The notes beneath the pieces were generated by a model. It did not search any database and had not been told where the DNA came from. It worked only from the letters and a program-made list of their open reading frames with translations. Of a stretch of DNA of 64,000 bases, positions 42,555 through 50,923 are shown one piece after another. A program made the position numbers and the translations under genes. The DNA is from Streptomyces sp. NBC_01429 (GTDB taxonomy: Bacteria; Actinomycetota; Actinomycetes; Streptomycetales; Streptomycetaceae), in NCBI RefSeq assembly GCF_036231945.1, contig NZ_CP109599.1:2202501-2266500 (forward strand), read 5' to 3'. Within the stretch, counting starts at the first letter, position 1. The number at the start of each line of letters is the position of its first letter.

Positions 42555-44633
42555 GTGACGCGCAGCGTGTACGTGACGGGGATCGAGCGAGGTGACGGCC
42601 GTCAGGTCGTGGAGCTGGGAGTCATGGAGCTCCTGACCCGCCAGGTGGACCGGGTGGGGGTCTTCCGTCCGCTGGTGCACGACGGCCCCGACCGTCTCTT
42701 CGACCTGCTGCGCGCCCGCTACCGGCTGTCGCAGGACCCGTCGGCGGTGTACGGGCTGGACTATCACGAGGCCGCCGCGATCCAGGCCGAGCAGGGCACC
42801 GACGAGCTGGTCTCGCGGCTGGTGGAGCGCTTCCACCGGGTGGCGCGGGAGTACGAGGTGGTGCTCGTGCTCGGCACGGACTTCGCGGACACCCAGCTCC
42901 CGGACGAGCTGTCGCTGAACGCCCGGCTCGCGAACGAGTTCGGCGCCTCGGTGATCCCCGTGGTGGGCGGCAAGGGCCAGACCGCCGAGTCCGTACGGGC
43001 CGAGGCGCGCAACGCCCACCGCGCCTACGAGGTGCTGGGCTGCGACATCCTGGCCATGGTCGTCAACCGGGTCGCCGCCGAGGACCGGGCCGCGATAGCC
43101 GAGCGGCTCACCGCCCAGCTCCCGGCCCCCTGCTACGTCGTGCCGGACGAGCCGGCGCTGGCCGCCCCCACCGTCGCGCAGATCACCCAGGCGCTGGGCG
43201 GCACGGTGCTGCTCGGGGACGACTCGGGGCTGGCCAGGAACGCGCTGGACTTCGTCTTCGGCGGCGCGATGCTGCCGAACTTCCTGAACGCGCTGACGCC
43301 CGGCTGCATGGTGGTCACCCCCGGCGACCGCGCCGATCTGGTGGTGGGCGCGCTGGCCGCGCACTCGGCCGGCACACCGCCGATCGCGGGCGTCCTGCTC
43401 ACCCTGGACGAGCGGCCCGACGACTCCGTACTGACCCTGGCCGCCCGGCTGGCGCCCGGCACGCCGGTCGTCTCCGTACCGGGCAGATCCTTCCCCACCG
43501 CCACCGAACTCTTCGGCATGGAAGGGAAGTTGAACGCGGCCACGCCACGCAAGGCGGAGACCGCGCTCGGCCTCTTCGAGCGCCATGTGGACACCGCGGG
43601 GCTGCTGGCGCGGCTGTCGGTGGCGCGCAGCGGCCGGGTCACCCCGATGATGTTCGAGCACGAGCTGCTGGAGCAGGCCCGCGCCCACCGGCGCCGGGTG
43701 GTGCTGCCCGAGGGCACCGAGGAGCGCGTGCTGCGCGCCGCCGACGTGCTGCTGCGGCGTGACGTGTGCGATCTGACGCTGCTCGGCGATGTCGACGTCA
43801 TCCGCAAGAAGGCCGCCGACCTCGGTATCGACCTGACCGCGACGCAGCTGATCGACCCGGCCGCCTCCGAGCTGCGCCAGGGCTTCGCCGAGAGCTACGC
43901 GAAGCTGCGGGCCCACAAGGGCGTGACGGTGGAGCTGGCGTACGACGTGGTGGCGGACCCGAACTACTTCGGCACGCTGATGGTGCGGGAGGGCCTGGCC
44001 GACGGCATGGTCTCCGGCTCGGTCCACTCGACGGCGGCGACGATCCGGCCGGCCTTCGAGATCATCAAGACCAAGCCCGACGCGTCGAGCGTCTCGTCGG
44101 TCTTCTTCATGTGCCTCGCCGAGAAGGTGCTCGTGTACGGGGACTGCGCGGTCAACCCGGACCCGAACGCGGAGCAGCTCGCCGACATCGCCGTGCAGTC
44201 CGCCGCCACCGCCGCCCGCTTCGGGGTCGAGCCGCGGATCGCGATGCTCTCGTACTCGACGGGCACCTCGGGCTCCGGCGCGGACGTCGACAAGGTGCGC
44301 GAGGCGACCGGGCTGGTGCGCGCGGCCCGGCCCGATCTGCGGATCGAGGGCCCGATCCAGTACGACGCGGCGGTCGAGCCGTCGGTCGCAGCGACCAAGC
44401 TCCCCGGCTCCGAGGTCGCGGGCCAGGCCACGGTGCTGATCTTCCCGGACCTGAACACCGGCAACAACACGTACAAGGCCGTGCAGCGGTCGGCGGGCGC
44501 CGTGGCCGTGGGCCCGGTGCTCCAGGGTCTGCGCAAGCCGGTCAACGACCTGTCGCGCGGGGCGCTGGTGCAGGACATCGTCAACACGGTCGCGATCACG
44601 GCGATCCAGGCGCAGCAGGACGAGACCGCGTGA
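42555..44633 (+). CDS. pta: phosphate acetyltransferase, long three-domain form
   Basis: 692 residues from GTG 42555 (GGGAG upstream). N-terminal BioD-like P-loop domain (about 1-200, here with a degenerate loop ERGDGRQVV), a DRTGG domain in the middle (about 215-330), and the catalytic PTA_PTB domain from about 370 (RRVVLPEGTEERVLRAADVLL ... GMVSGSVHSTAATIRPAFEII ... LSYSTGTSGSGADVDKVREAT). It interconverts acetyl-CoA and acetyl phosphate. The stop overlaps the ackA start by four bases, making one operon. Confidence 0.95.
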   Translation: MTRSVYVTGIERGDGRQVVELGVMELLTRQVDRVGVFRPLVHDGPDRLFDLLRARYRLSQDPSAVYGLDYHEAAAIQAEQGTDELVSRLVERFHRVAREYEVVLVLGTDFADTQLPDELSLNARLANEFGASVIPVVGGKGQTAESVRAEARNAHRAYEVLGCDILAMVVNRVAAEDRAAIAERLTAQLPAPCYVVPDEPALAAPTVAQITQALGGTVLLGDDSGLARNALDFVFGGAMLPNFLNALTPGCMVVTPGDRADLVVGALAAHSAGTPPIAGVLLTLDERPDDSVLTLAARLAPGTPVVSVPGRSFPTATELFGMEGKLNAATPRKAETALGLFERHVDTAGLLARLSVARSGRVTPMMFEHELLEQARAHRRRVVLPEGTEERVLRAADVLLRRDVCDLTLLGDVDVIRKKAADLGIDLTATQLIDPAASELRQGFAESYAKLRAHKGVTVELAYDVVADPNYFGTLMVREGLADGMVSGSVHSTAATIRPAFEIIKTKPDASSVSSVFFMCLAEKVLVYGDCAVNPDPNAEQLADIAVQSAATAARFGVEPRIAMLSYSTGTSGSGADVDKVREATGLVRAARPDLRIEGPIQYDAAVEPSVAATKLPGSEVAGQATVLIFPDLNTGNNTYKAVQRSAGAVAVGPVLQGLRKPVNDLSRGALVQDIVNTVAITAIQAQQDETA

Positions 44634-45991
44634 CGTCCGCGAAGACCCCAGCCACCTCCCCCATGACTTCCACCGCGACTTCCCCCGTCACTTCCACCGT
44701 GACGACGACAGAAAGCTCTCTCCCCGTGACTTCGCGTGCCACCCGTGTCCTCGTGCTCAACTCCGGTTCCTCGTCGCTGAAGTACCAGCTGCTGGACATG
44801 CGCGACAGCTCCCGGCTCGCGGTCGGGCTGGTGGAGCGGATCGGTGAGGAGACCTCCCGTCTGGTGCACACCCCGCGCCCCGGCGACGGCGAGGGTGCGG
44901 GCGAGGGCGAGGCTGCGGGCGAGGGCGGGAAGCGGGAGCGTACGGGCCCGATCGCCGACCACACGGCGGCGCTGGAGGCGGTCGCGGCGGAGCTGTCGCG
45001 CGACGGGCTCGGCCTCGACTCCCCCGAGCTGGCGGCGATCGGCCACCGGGTCGTCCACGGCGGGCTGAAGTTCACCGCGCCGACCGTCGTCGACGACGCC
45101 GTGCTCGCCGAGATCGAGCGGCTGGTGCCGGTGGCGCCGCTGCACAACCCGGCCAACCTCACCGGGATCCGTACCGCCCAGCGGCTGCGCCCCGACCTGC
45201 CGCAGGTCGCGGTCTTCGACACCGCGTTCCACACGACGATGCCGGAGCACGCCGCCCGGTACGCGATCGACGTGGCGACGGCCGACGCGCACCGCATCCG
45301 CCGCTACGGCTTCCACGGCACCTCGCACGCGTACGTCTCGCGGAAGACGGCCGAACTGCTCGGCAAGGACCCCTCCGAGGTGAACGTCATCGTGCTGCAC
45401 CTGGGCAACGGCGCCTCGGCGTCGGCGGTCGCGGGCGGGCGCTGCGTGGACACGTCGATGGGGCTGACCCCGCTGGAGGGGCTGGTGATGGGGACGCGCT
45501 CGGGGGACATCGATCCGGCGGTCACCTTCCACCTCAAGCGGGTGGCCGGAATGTCCGTGGACGAGATCGATGAACTTCTGAACAAGAAGAGCGGTCTGGT
45601 CGGCCTCTGCGGGGACAACGACATGCGGGAGATCCGCCGCCGGGTGGACGAGGGGGACGAGCGGGCGCGGCTCGCCTTCGACGTCTACATCCACCGGCTG
45701 AAGAAGTACATCGGCGCGTACACGGCGGTACTCGGCCGGGTGGACGCGGTGGTCTTCACGGCGGGTGTCGGGGAAAACGCGGCGCCGGTACGGGAAGCTG
45801 CGATGGCGGGCCTGGAGAACCTGGGCCTGGCGGTGGACGCCGGGCTCAATGCCGTACGTTCCGACAAGCCGCGGGTCATCTCGCCGCGGGACGCGCGGGT
45901 GGCGGTGGCCGTTGTCCCGACCGACGAGGAGCTGGAAATCGCGCAGCAGACTTTCGCGCTGGTGGACGAAGGTCGAACGGCTATCGCCTGA
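44630..45991 (+). CDS. ackA: acetate kinase
   Basis: 453 residues from a GTG that overlaps the pta stop; a second GTG at 44726 would give 421 residues and drop a Thr/Ser-only leader of 32 residues, closer to the usual 400. VLVLNSGSSSLKYQLLDM binds ATP/acetate, and GHRVVHGG, FDTAFH, YGFHGTSH, NGASASAV and VFTAGVGENA are all present. A Gly/Glu-rich insert (GEGAGEGEAAGEGG) sits near residue 90. It makes ATP from acetyl phosphate or activates acetate. Together with pta it forms the acetate switch. Confidence 0.94.
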   Translation: MTSAKTPATSPMTSTATSPVTSTVTTTESSLPVTSRATRVLVLNSGSSSLKYQLLDMRDSSRLAVGLVERIGEETSRLVHTPRPGDGEGAGEGEAAGEGGKRERTGPIADHTAALEAVAAELSRDGLGLDSPELAAIGHRVVHGGLKFTAPTVVDDAVLAEIERLVPVAPLHNPANLTGIRTAQRLRPDLPQVAVFDTAFHTTMPEHAARYAIDVATADAHRIRRYGFHGTSHAYVSRKTAELLGKDPSEVNVIVLHLGNGASASAVAGGRCVDTSMGLTPLEGLVMGTRSGDIDPAVTFHLKRVAGMSVDEIDELLNKKSGLVGLCGDNDMREIRRRVDEGDERARLAFDVYIHRLKKYIGAYTAVLGRVDAVVFTAGVGENAAPVREAAMAGLENLGLAVDAGLNAVRSDKPRVISPRDARVAVAVVPTDEELEIAQQTFALVDEGRTAIA

Positions 45992-46024
45992 GCGGACCCC
46001 CGCCCATTTGTACTTTCCACCAGA

Positions 46025-46036
46025 CGGAATATTCCG
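46025..46036. promoter_or_regulatory. CGGAATATTCCG palindrome upstream of pyk
   Basis: Perfect 12-bp palindrome 29 bases before the pyruvate kinase start, in an AT-rich stretch with GATAGGAT just downstream. It could be an operator or overlap the promoter. Confidence 0.4.
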
Positions 46037-46065
46037 CGACGAAACAAACCGATAGGATCCGCCTC

Positions 46066-47496
46066 ATGCGCCGTTCCAAAATCGTCTGCACACTGGGCCC
46101 AGCCGTCGACTCGTACGAGCAGCTGAAGTCGCTCATCGAGGCCGGTATGAATGTGGCCCGCCTCAACATGAGCCACGGAAGCCACCCGGAGCACGAGGAG
46201 CGGTACCACCGCGTCCGCAAGGCGGCGGCCGACACCGGCCGCGCCGTGGGCGTGCTCGTGGACCTCCAGGGCCCCAAGATCCGCCTGGAGACCTTCGCCG
46301 AGGGCCCCGTCGAGCTGGTGCGCGGTGACGAGTTCACCATCACCACCGAGGACGTCGCCGGCGACAAGTCGATCTGCGGCACCACGTACAAGGGTCTGCC
46401 CGGCGATGTCTCCAAGGGCGACCAGATCCTGATCAACGACGGCAACGTCGAGCTGCGGGTCGTCTCGGTCGAGGGTCCGCGGGTCAAGTCCATCGTCATC
46501 GAGGGCGGTGTGATCTCCGACCACAAGGGCATCAACCTGCCCGGCGCGGCGGTCAACGTGCCCGCCCTGTCGGAGAAGGACATCGACGACCTGCGCTTCG
46601 GGCTGCGGATGGGCTGCGACATGGTCGCGCTCTCGTTCGTCCGTGACGCCACCGACGTGCTCGACGTCCACAAGATCATGGACGAGGAGGGCCGCCGGGT
46701 CCCCGTCATCGCCAAGGTCGAGAAGCCGCAGGCGGTGGCCAACATGGAGTCCGTCGTCGCGGCCTTCGACAGCGTCATGGTGGCCCGCGGCGACCTGGCC
46801 GTCGAGTATCCGCTCGAAAAGGTCCCGATGGTGCAGAAGCGGCTCATCGAGCTGTGCCGCCGCAACGCCAAGCCGGTGATCGTGGCGACCCAGATGATGG
46901 AGTCGATGATCACCAACTCCCGGCCGACCCGCGCCGAGGCGTCCGACGTCGCCAACGCCATCCTGGACGGCGCGGACGCGGTCATGCTCTCCGCGGAGTC
47001 CTCGGTCGGCGCGTACCCGATCGAGACCGTCAAGACGATGTCGAAGATCGTGGTCGCGGCGGAGGAGGAGCTGCTCTCCAAGGGCCTCCAGCCGCTGGTC
47101 CCCGGCAAGAAGCCCCGCACGCAGGGCGGTTCGGTCGCCCGCGCGGCCTGCGAGATCGCGGACTTCCTGGGCGGCAAGGCGCTGGTCGCCTTCACGCAGT
47201 CCGGCGACACGGCCCGCCGTCTCTCCCGCTACCGCACGGAGCAGCCGATCCTGGCCTTCACCACGGACGAGTCGACCCGCAACCAGCTCGCGCTGAGCTG
47301 GGGCGTGGAGTCCTTCATCGTGCGCTGGGTCAGCAGCACGGACGAGATGGTCGACCTGGTGGACGAGGAGCTGCTCAAGCTCCAGCGCTACAACGAGGGC
47401 GACGCCATGATCATCACCGCGGGCTCCCCTCCCGGCGTCCCGGGCACGACGAACATGGTCCGCGTGCACCACCTGGGCGGCACCGACAAGGCCTGA
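46066..47496 (+). CDS. pyk: pyruvate kinase
   Basis: 476 residues. RRSKIVCTLGPAVDS at the N-terminus, metal/phosphate residues in NMSHGSH, the B domain (about 70-165), catalytic IAKVEKPQAVANMESVV and MVARGDLAVEYPLEKVP, and the C-terminal effector domain with ARAACEIADFLGGKALVAFTQSGDTARRLSRYR. It converts phosphoenolpyruvate and ADP to pyruvate and ATP. It stands alone with its own promoter after ackA and is closed by a strong terminator. Confidence 0.96.
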   Translation: MRRSKIVCTLGPAVDSYEQLKSLIEAGMNVARLNMSHGSHPEHEERYHRVRKAAADTGRAVGVLVDLQGPKIRLETFAEGPVELVRGDEFTITTEDVAGDKSICGTTYKGLPGDVSKGDQILINDGNVELRVVSVEGPRVKSIVIEGGVISDHKGINLPGAAVNVPALSEKDIDDLRFGLRMGCDMVALSFVRDATDVLDVHKIMDEEGRRVPVIAKVEKPQAVANMESVVAAFDSVMVARGDLAVEYPLEKVPMVQKRLIELCRRNAKPVIVATQMMESMITNSRPTRAEASDVANAILDGADAVMLSAESSVGAYPIETVKTMSKIVVAAEEELLSKGLQPLVPGKKPRTQGGSVARAACEIADFLGGKALVAFTQSGDTARRLSRYRTEQPILAFTTDESTRNQLALSWGVESFIVRWVSSTDEMVDLVDEELLKLQRYNEGDAMIITAGSPPGVPGTTNMVRVHHLGGTDKA

Positions 47497-47522
47497 CGCC
47501 TCACCCGACCCCGGCAGTTCAC

Positions 47523-47568
47523 GGCCGGTGGCCCGCACCGACCTGATCGGTGCGGGCCACCGGCCTTT
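47523..47568 (+). terminator. strong hairpin terminator after pyk
   Basis: A 19-bp perfect stem (47523-47541 with 47547-47565), five-base loop CCTGA, then TTT. It can also serve the leftward surface-protein operon, whose last stop is at 47627. Confidence 0.9.
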
Positions 47569-47626
47569 CCGCGGCTCCCGGCTCCCGGCCTCCCGGCCCG
47601 CGGCTCCCGGAGGTCGGTGGGCTCCG

Positions 47627-49045
47627 TCAGTCCGTGAGGTAGTTCTGCAGGCCGGGGATGGTGAGCGTGCCGCCGAACTGGCCCGCCTGGATGACGTGCG
47701 CGTCGGTGAAGAAGGCAAAGGGGACGTTCAGCGGGGGCGGGGTCCGGGGGCTGAAGGTGACCGGGATGAGGCCGAAGAGATTGCCCTTCAGCTCCTCCGT
47801 GTACATGGTCACCTCGCCGTCGCGGATCGTGGAGGTGGAACCGGCGCGGGCCTTGACGTGCGCCGTCCTGCCCGCGGGGTAGACCACGGTCTGGTGCAGG
47901 TCCTTGATGTCCAGCGAGGACGCGGTGAACTTGAGCGCCTTCTTGATCTTGCCGCTGCCGGTCTCGACCTCGACGATGCCTTTGTAGTCGAGGCCGGTCA
48001 GCGTCAGAAGCGAGCTGTTGAGCTGCCACGGGTCGTCGGGCACCAGCGGGATTCCCGGCTCGCGCTGCGCGGCGGCCAGCGCCTCCGGGTCGGCGGTCGG
48101 GCAGGGGAAGGGCTCCTTGCCGTCCGCGCCCGACGGGATGGCGTCGTCCGCGTGGGCGTCGAGGCCCTGGGCGGACTCGTCCAGCTCCTCGACCGAGGCG
48201 CCGGCCCGGTCAGCGGCGTCCTTGATCGCGTCCTTGGCGGCGTCGGTGGCGTCGTCGTCCTCGCCGGTCCTGCCGCTGTCGGCCTTGGCCCCGGTGTCCG
48301 CCGCGTCGTCGTCCTTGTCCGGCTTCGATGGCGTCGATCCGCCGGAAGGGGTGGTGGCTGACGGGCTGCTGGACGCTTCCGTGTCCGGCTTCCCGGTCGC
48401 CGTGGCCGAGGGGCTCGGCTCCGGCTCGTCCGTCGCGCCCTTGCCGCCGCCGAGGAGCCCGCCCAGTACGTCGCCCAGGCCCAGCGGGTCGAGGTCGATC
48501 AGACCGGCCGACTTCGACGGGGTCGGCGTGGGAGTGGGGGTGGCCGTCGGCTCCGGGGACGCGGCGGCCGCGGGCTCCTGGCCCTTCGCCGTCCGCTTGT
48601 CGGCCTCCGCGCTCGTACCCGTACCCGCGTCCGCACCGGTGTCCGTGTCCGAACTCCCGGACGGTTCGGACTCCTTGGAGTCCGGACTTGAGCCCGAGCC
48701 CGACGCCGAAGGGGACGGCGACCCGCTCGCGTTCGCGGATTCCGAGGACGACGGTGAGGGAGAGGCCGAGGCCGAGGGCGACTCCGACGCGTCCGGCTCG
48801 TCCGAGCGCGTCACGCACGGACCGGGCGCGAAGGGGATCTCCTTGTCGTCGGCCATCGCGAGCCTGGGCGTGAGCCCCATGCCCACGAAGACGGCCGTCG
48901 GCATGGCGGCCAGGGCCATCGCCTTGCCCGCCGGTATCTGAAGCTTCGTCAGAAGGGATTTCCTGGGGGCCGCGTGGCGCGGCCCTTTCCTCACTCTGTC
49001 CCCATCGCCTCCGGCCGCGATGCGCTGCGCGTCGTCACCCCGCAC
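47627..49045 (-). CDS. Ser/Pro/Asp-rich secreted or membrane-anchored surface protein
   Basis: 472 residues from GTG 49045 with GGGAGGA upstream, overlapping the DUF6114 gene by 11 bases. A basic leader and hydrophobic segment (about 38-62, ending MAD) act as signal peptide or anchor. Residues 75-310 are low-complexity Ser/Pro/Asp/Thr sequence (SASPSPSSSES, TPTPTPTPS), a wall-spanning stalk. The last 150 residues are a folded beta-rich domain (NSSLLTLTGLDYKGIVEVETGSG ... GEVTMYTEELKGNLFGLIPVTF) with two cysteines near the stalk. It follows DUF6230 and DUF6114 genes as a conserved trio; no function is known to me. Confidence 0.75.
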   Translation of the reverse strand: MRGDDAQRIAAGGDGDRVRKGPRHAAPRKSLLTKLQIPAGKAMALAAMPTAVFVGMGLTPRLAMADDKEIPFAPGPCVTRSDEPDASESPSASASPSPSSSESANASGSPSPSASGSGSSPDSKESEPSGSSDTDTGADAGTGTSAEADKRTAKGQEPAAAASPEPTATPTPTPTPSKSAGLIDLDPLGLGDVLGGLLGGGKGATDEPEPSPSATATGKPDTEASSSPSATTPSGGSTPSKPDKDDDAADTGAKADSGRTGEDDDATDAAKDAIKDAADRAGASVEELDESAQGLDAHADDAIPSGADGKEPFPCPTADPEALAAAQREPGIPLVPDDPWQLNSSLLTLTGLDYKGIVEVETGSGKIKKALKFTASSLDIKDLHQTVVYPAGRTAHVKARAGSTSTIRDGEVTMYTEELKGNLFGLIPVTFSPRTPPPLNVPFAFFTDAHVIQAGQFGGTLTIPGLQNYLTD

Positions 49046-49580
49046 TGTTCCTCCCGCCGTTGGCTTGGGCAGTCGTATCCGTCACGTTGGAGCCCTCCCC
49101 ATCGCGCGGACCGGGAAGGTAGGAGACACCGGTGCCGCCGGGGGCCGGTGTCGCGTGGGGGGTGTCGTACTCGGAGACCGGCTCGGCCGGGGTCCCGGGC
49201 GCCCAGGAGATCGAGAGCGCCCCTCCGAGCAGGGCGAGCAGGAAGCCCATCAGGAATCCGCCGATGTTGGAGACGGGGATCGATACGAGCGCCAGCAGAA
49301 TCGCGGCGACTCCGGCGAACACCCGGACGATGCTCTGGAACCACATCGTCAGCCCCAGGGTCACCAGCAGTACGCCGATGATCAGCGAACCCGCCCCGGC
49401 CGTGGTGGACATGGCCACCGTGAGACCGCCGAAATGCAACTCGGCGTAGGGAAAGTAGGCGATCGGCAGTCCGCTGAGGAGAGTGAGCAGTCCGGCCCAG
49501 AATGGCCGGGTACCCCGCCAGGCACGGAACCTCAGCCGCCAGTAGGTGAATCCGCGGGAACCTGTGGACTCGGCGCTCAT
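49035..49580 (-). CDS. DUF6114 membrane protein
   Basis: 181 residues with AGGGAG ten bases before the ATG. A short cytoplasmic N-terminus (FRAWRGTRPFWAGLLTLLSGLPIAYFPY) leads into four hydrophobic helices (about 28-135) and a Pro/Gly-rich tail of 45 residues. The family is found in Streptomyces beside DUF6230 proteins. No catalytic residues are seen; a membrane anchor or channel for the surface locus is a guess from context. Confidence 0.82.
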   Translation of the reverse strand: MSAESTGSRGFTYWRLRFRAWRGTRPFWAGLLTLLSGLPIAYFPYAELHFGGLTVAMSTTAGAGSLIIGVLLVTLGLTMWFQSIVRVFAGVAAILLALVSIPVSNIGGFLMGFLLALLGGALSISWAPGTPAEPVSEYDTPHATPAPGGTGVSYLPGPRDGEGSNVTDTTAQANGGRNSAG

Positions 49581-49677
49581 GGAAAACAGCTCCCTGGTAC
49601 CGGTGTTGCGTGAGAGAGAGTTCGGATGGGGCGGACGGGCCCCTTGGCTGAGGAAACCCGCCCGCCCGGGCGGGTGC

Positions 49678-50313
49678 TTAGTAGCACTCCTTGACGCCCT
49701 TGTGCAGCTTCAGACTCAGATTGCTGAGCTTGAAGGTGCCGGCCGTGGTCGCCCAGGCCGTCTGCTCCACGTGGCTGAGCGTCGCCTTGTCGGCCCGCTG
49801 CGCGAAGCCGAACGGGTTGGCCTGGTCACCGGGGTTGATGCCGGTCTTGTTGGTCTTGTCACCGGCCGCCACACCGATGTCGATGTTCTCGAATTCGGCG
49901 TCGGCGTCCAACTGCGCGATATCGATGTAGATGTTGGTCGCCGTGACCGGCTTCTTCGCGTTCGTACCGGCCCTCAGCTCCAGGCTGACGCTGCCGAAGA
50001 GCGGCACGTCCGGAGTGACCACCGACTGGCACATGTTGGTGATCGTGGCCCGGCTGAATCCGGAGACGGCGACCGGATTCGCGGTCTTGTTCCCCTTGAG
50101 ATCCGTTCCCGCGTCGATGCTGCCGTACTGAATGAAGTCGTAACCGACCAGCTGGTCCGCGCTCACCTTGAAACTCTGGCCGGACACACTGAACGACGCC
50201 GCCAGTGCCCCTTGTGCGAGAGCCACACCTATCGCCGCCGTCGCGGCCACACTTGGCACCATGACGACGGCGAACCGCTTCCATCTGGTCCCGCCACGAA
50301 TCTGGGACTCCAT
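49678..50313 (-). CDS. DUF6230 secreted protein (often called cholesterol esterase)
   Basis: 211 residues with AAGGAGG before the ATG. Helix at 13-38 (VVMVPSVAATAAIGVALAQGALA) is the signal/anchor; the mature part is beta-rich (FSVSGQSFKVSADQLVGYDFIQYGSIDAG ...). Cysteines are near 93 and 210. It is often annotated as cholesterol esterase, but I see no GxSxG or other lipase motif, so that name is unsupported. First gene of the DUF6230-DUF6114-surface protein operon. Its long upstream region has two GTTACT/AGTAAC-type palindromes. Confidence 0.82.
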   Translation of the reverse strand: MESQIRGGTRWKRFAVVMVPSVAATAAIGVALAQGALAASFSVSGQSFKVSADQLVGYDFIQYGSIDAGTDLKGNKTANPVAVSGFSRATITNMCQSVVTPDVPLFGSVSLELRAGTNAKKPVTATNIYIDIAQLDADAEFENIDIGVAAGDKTNKTGINPGDQANPFGFAQRADKATLSHVEQTAWATTAGTFKLSNLSLKLHKGVKECY

Positions 50314-50661
50314 GAATGTCCTCCTTCTCGGACGTACATCTCCGGATCGGGTGGAAGCCCGTCCTGGGATGGGAGAAGTGCTACGTCCTCGGGAAGGAGA
50401 GCGCCCGTTCCGGAGGCGCTAACCGCGTCCGAAGCACCGGCGATCACCCCCGAGCGACAACCACTGGCCACGCGTTCGCGCAACCTCTGGACAGGCCCTG
50501 CCTGTTGTGGCAGGAACCCCCCTGTCCGGACCGGCGGCAGTGCCACCGGACCGCCCGATGGGGACCCAGCTCCGACGGGCACGGCCGGCTGCCGTGCTGG
50601 TACGGAATTGGACCGAGCGTCGCCGATCGTCGTGCATTCACGCCCGTGGCACAAGGGGGTT

Positions 50662-50679
50662 CGTTACTGGCTAGTAACG
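50662..50679. promoter_or_regulatory. CGTTACT-GGCT-AGTAACG palindrome
   Basis: Perfect seven-base inverted repeat around four bases. A related TTACT-GCG-AGTAA lies at 50794-50806. They are candidate sites for one TetR-type regulator controlling the surface operon. Confidence 0.55.
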
Positions 50680-50804
50680 ACCCGATAACCGATAAACGAC
50701 CCGGTGGTATCGAACGGCCACACAGGGTGCCGCGTATCGGTGCGACACAAGCGGTGATTGTTGCCCATAGCGGGACAGAGCGGGGGGGTTGATTTACTGC
50801 GAGT

Positions 50805-50850
50805 AACAGTGGCCGCTTTTATCAAGATTTGGTAAAGCGCGGCCACTGTT
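50805..50850 (-). terminator. hairpin terminator after the thioredoxin-TPR gene
   Basis: AACAGTGGCCGC (50805-50816) pairs perfectly with 50839-50850; the 22-base AT-rich loop can pair further (CTTT/AAAG). It lies 74 bases past the leftward stop. It touches the TTACT palindrome. Confidence 0.7.
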
Positions 50851-50923
50851 GTCGTTGAGTCGCCAAATCCGCAGTGGTGCCGCGGAGTCGGCCGCACCGG
50901 CACGGGGCCGGCACGTCAACAGA

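Larger units (their letters stand above)
50314..50923. promoter_or_regulatory. 600-base upstream region of the DUF6230 operon
   Basis: No gene is seen; the short frames lack motifs and ribosome sites. The right third is AT-rich for this genome and contains palindromes at 50662-50679 and 50794-50806 and the thioredoxin-gene terminator at 50805-50850. A promoter for the leftward surface operon should lie near 50640-50700 or closer to 50313. Confidence 0.55.

Noticed and set aside
49678-50313. Cholesterol esterase
   Set aside because: This common annotation of DUF6230 proteins has no support here: no GxSxG box, no catalytic triad pattern.
50419-50688. Short frames upstream of the DUF6230 gene
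   Set aside because: No ribosome site, no recognisable domain, and overlap on both strands; treated as regulatory sequence.
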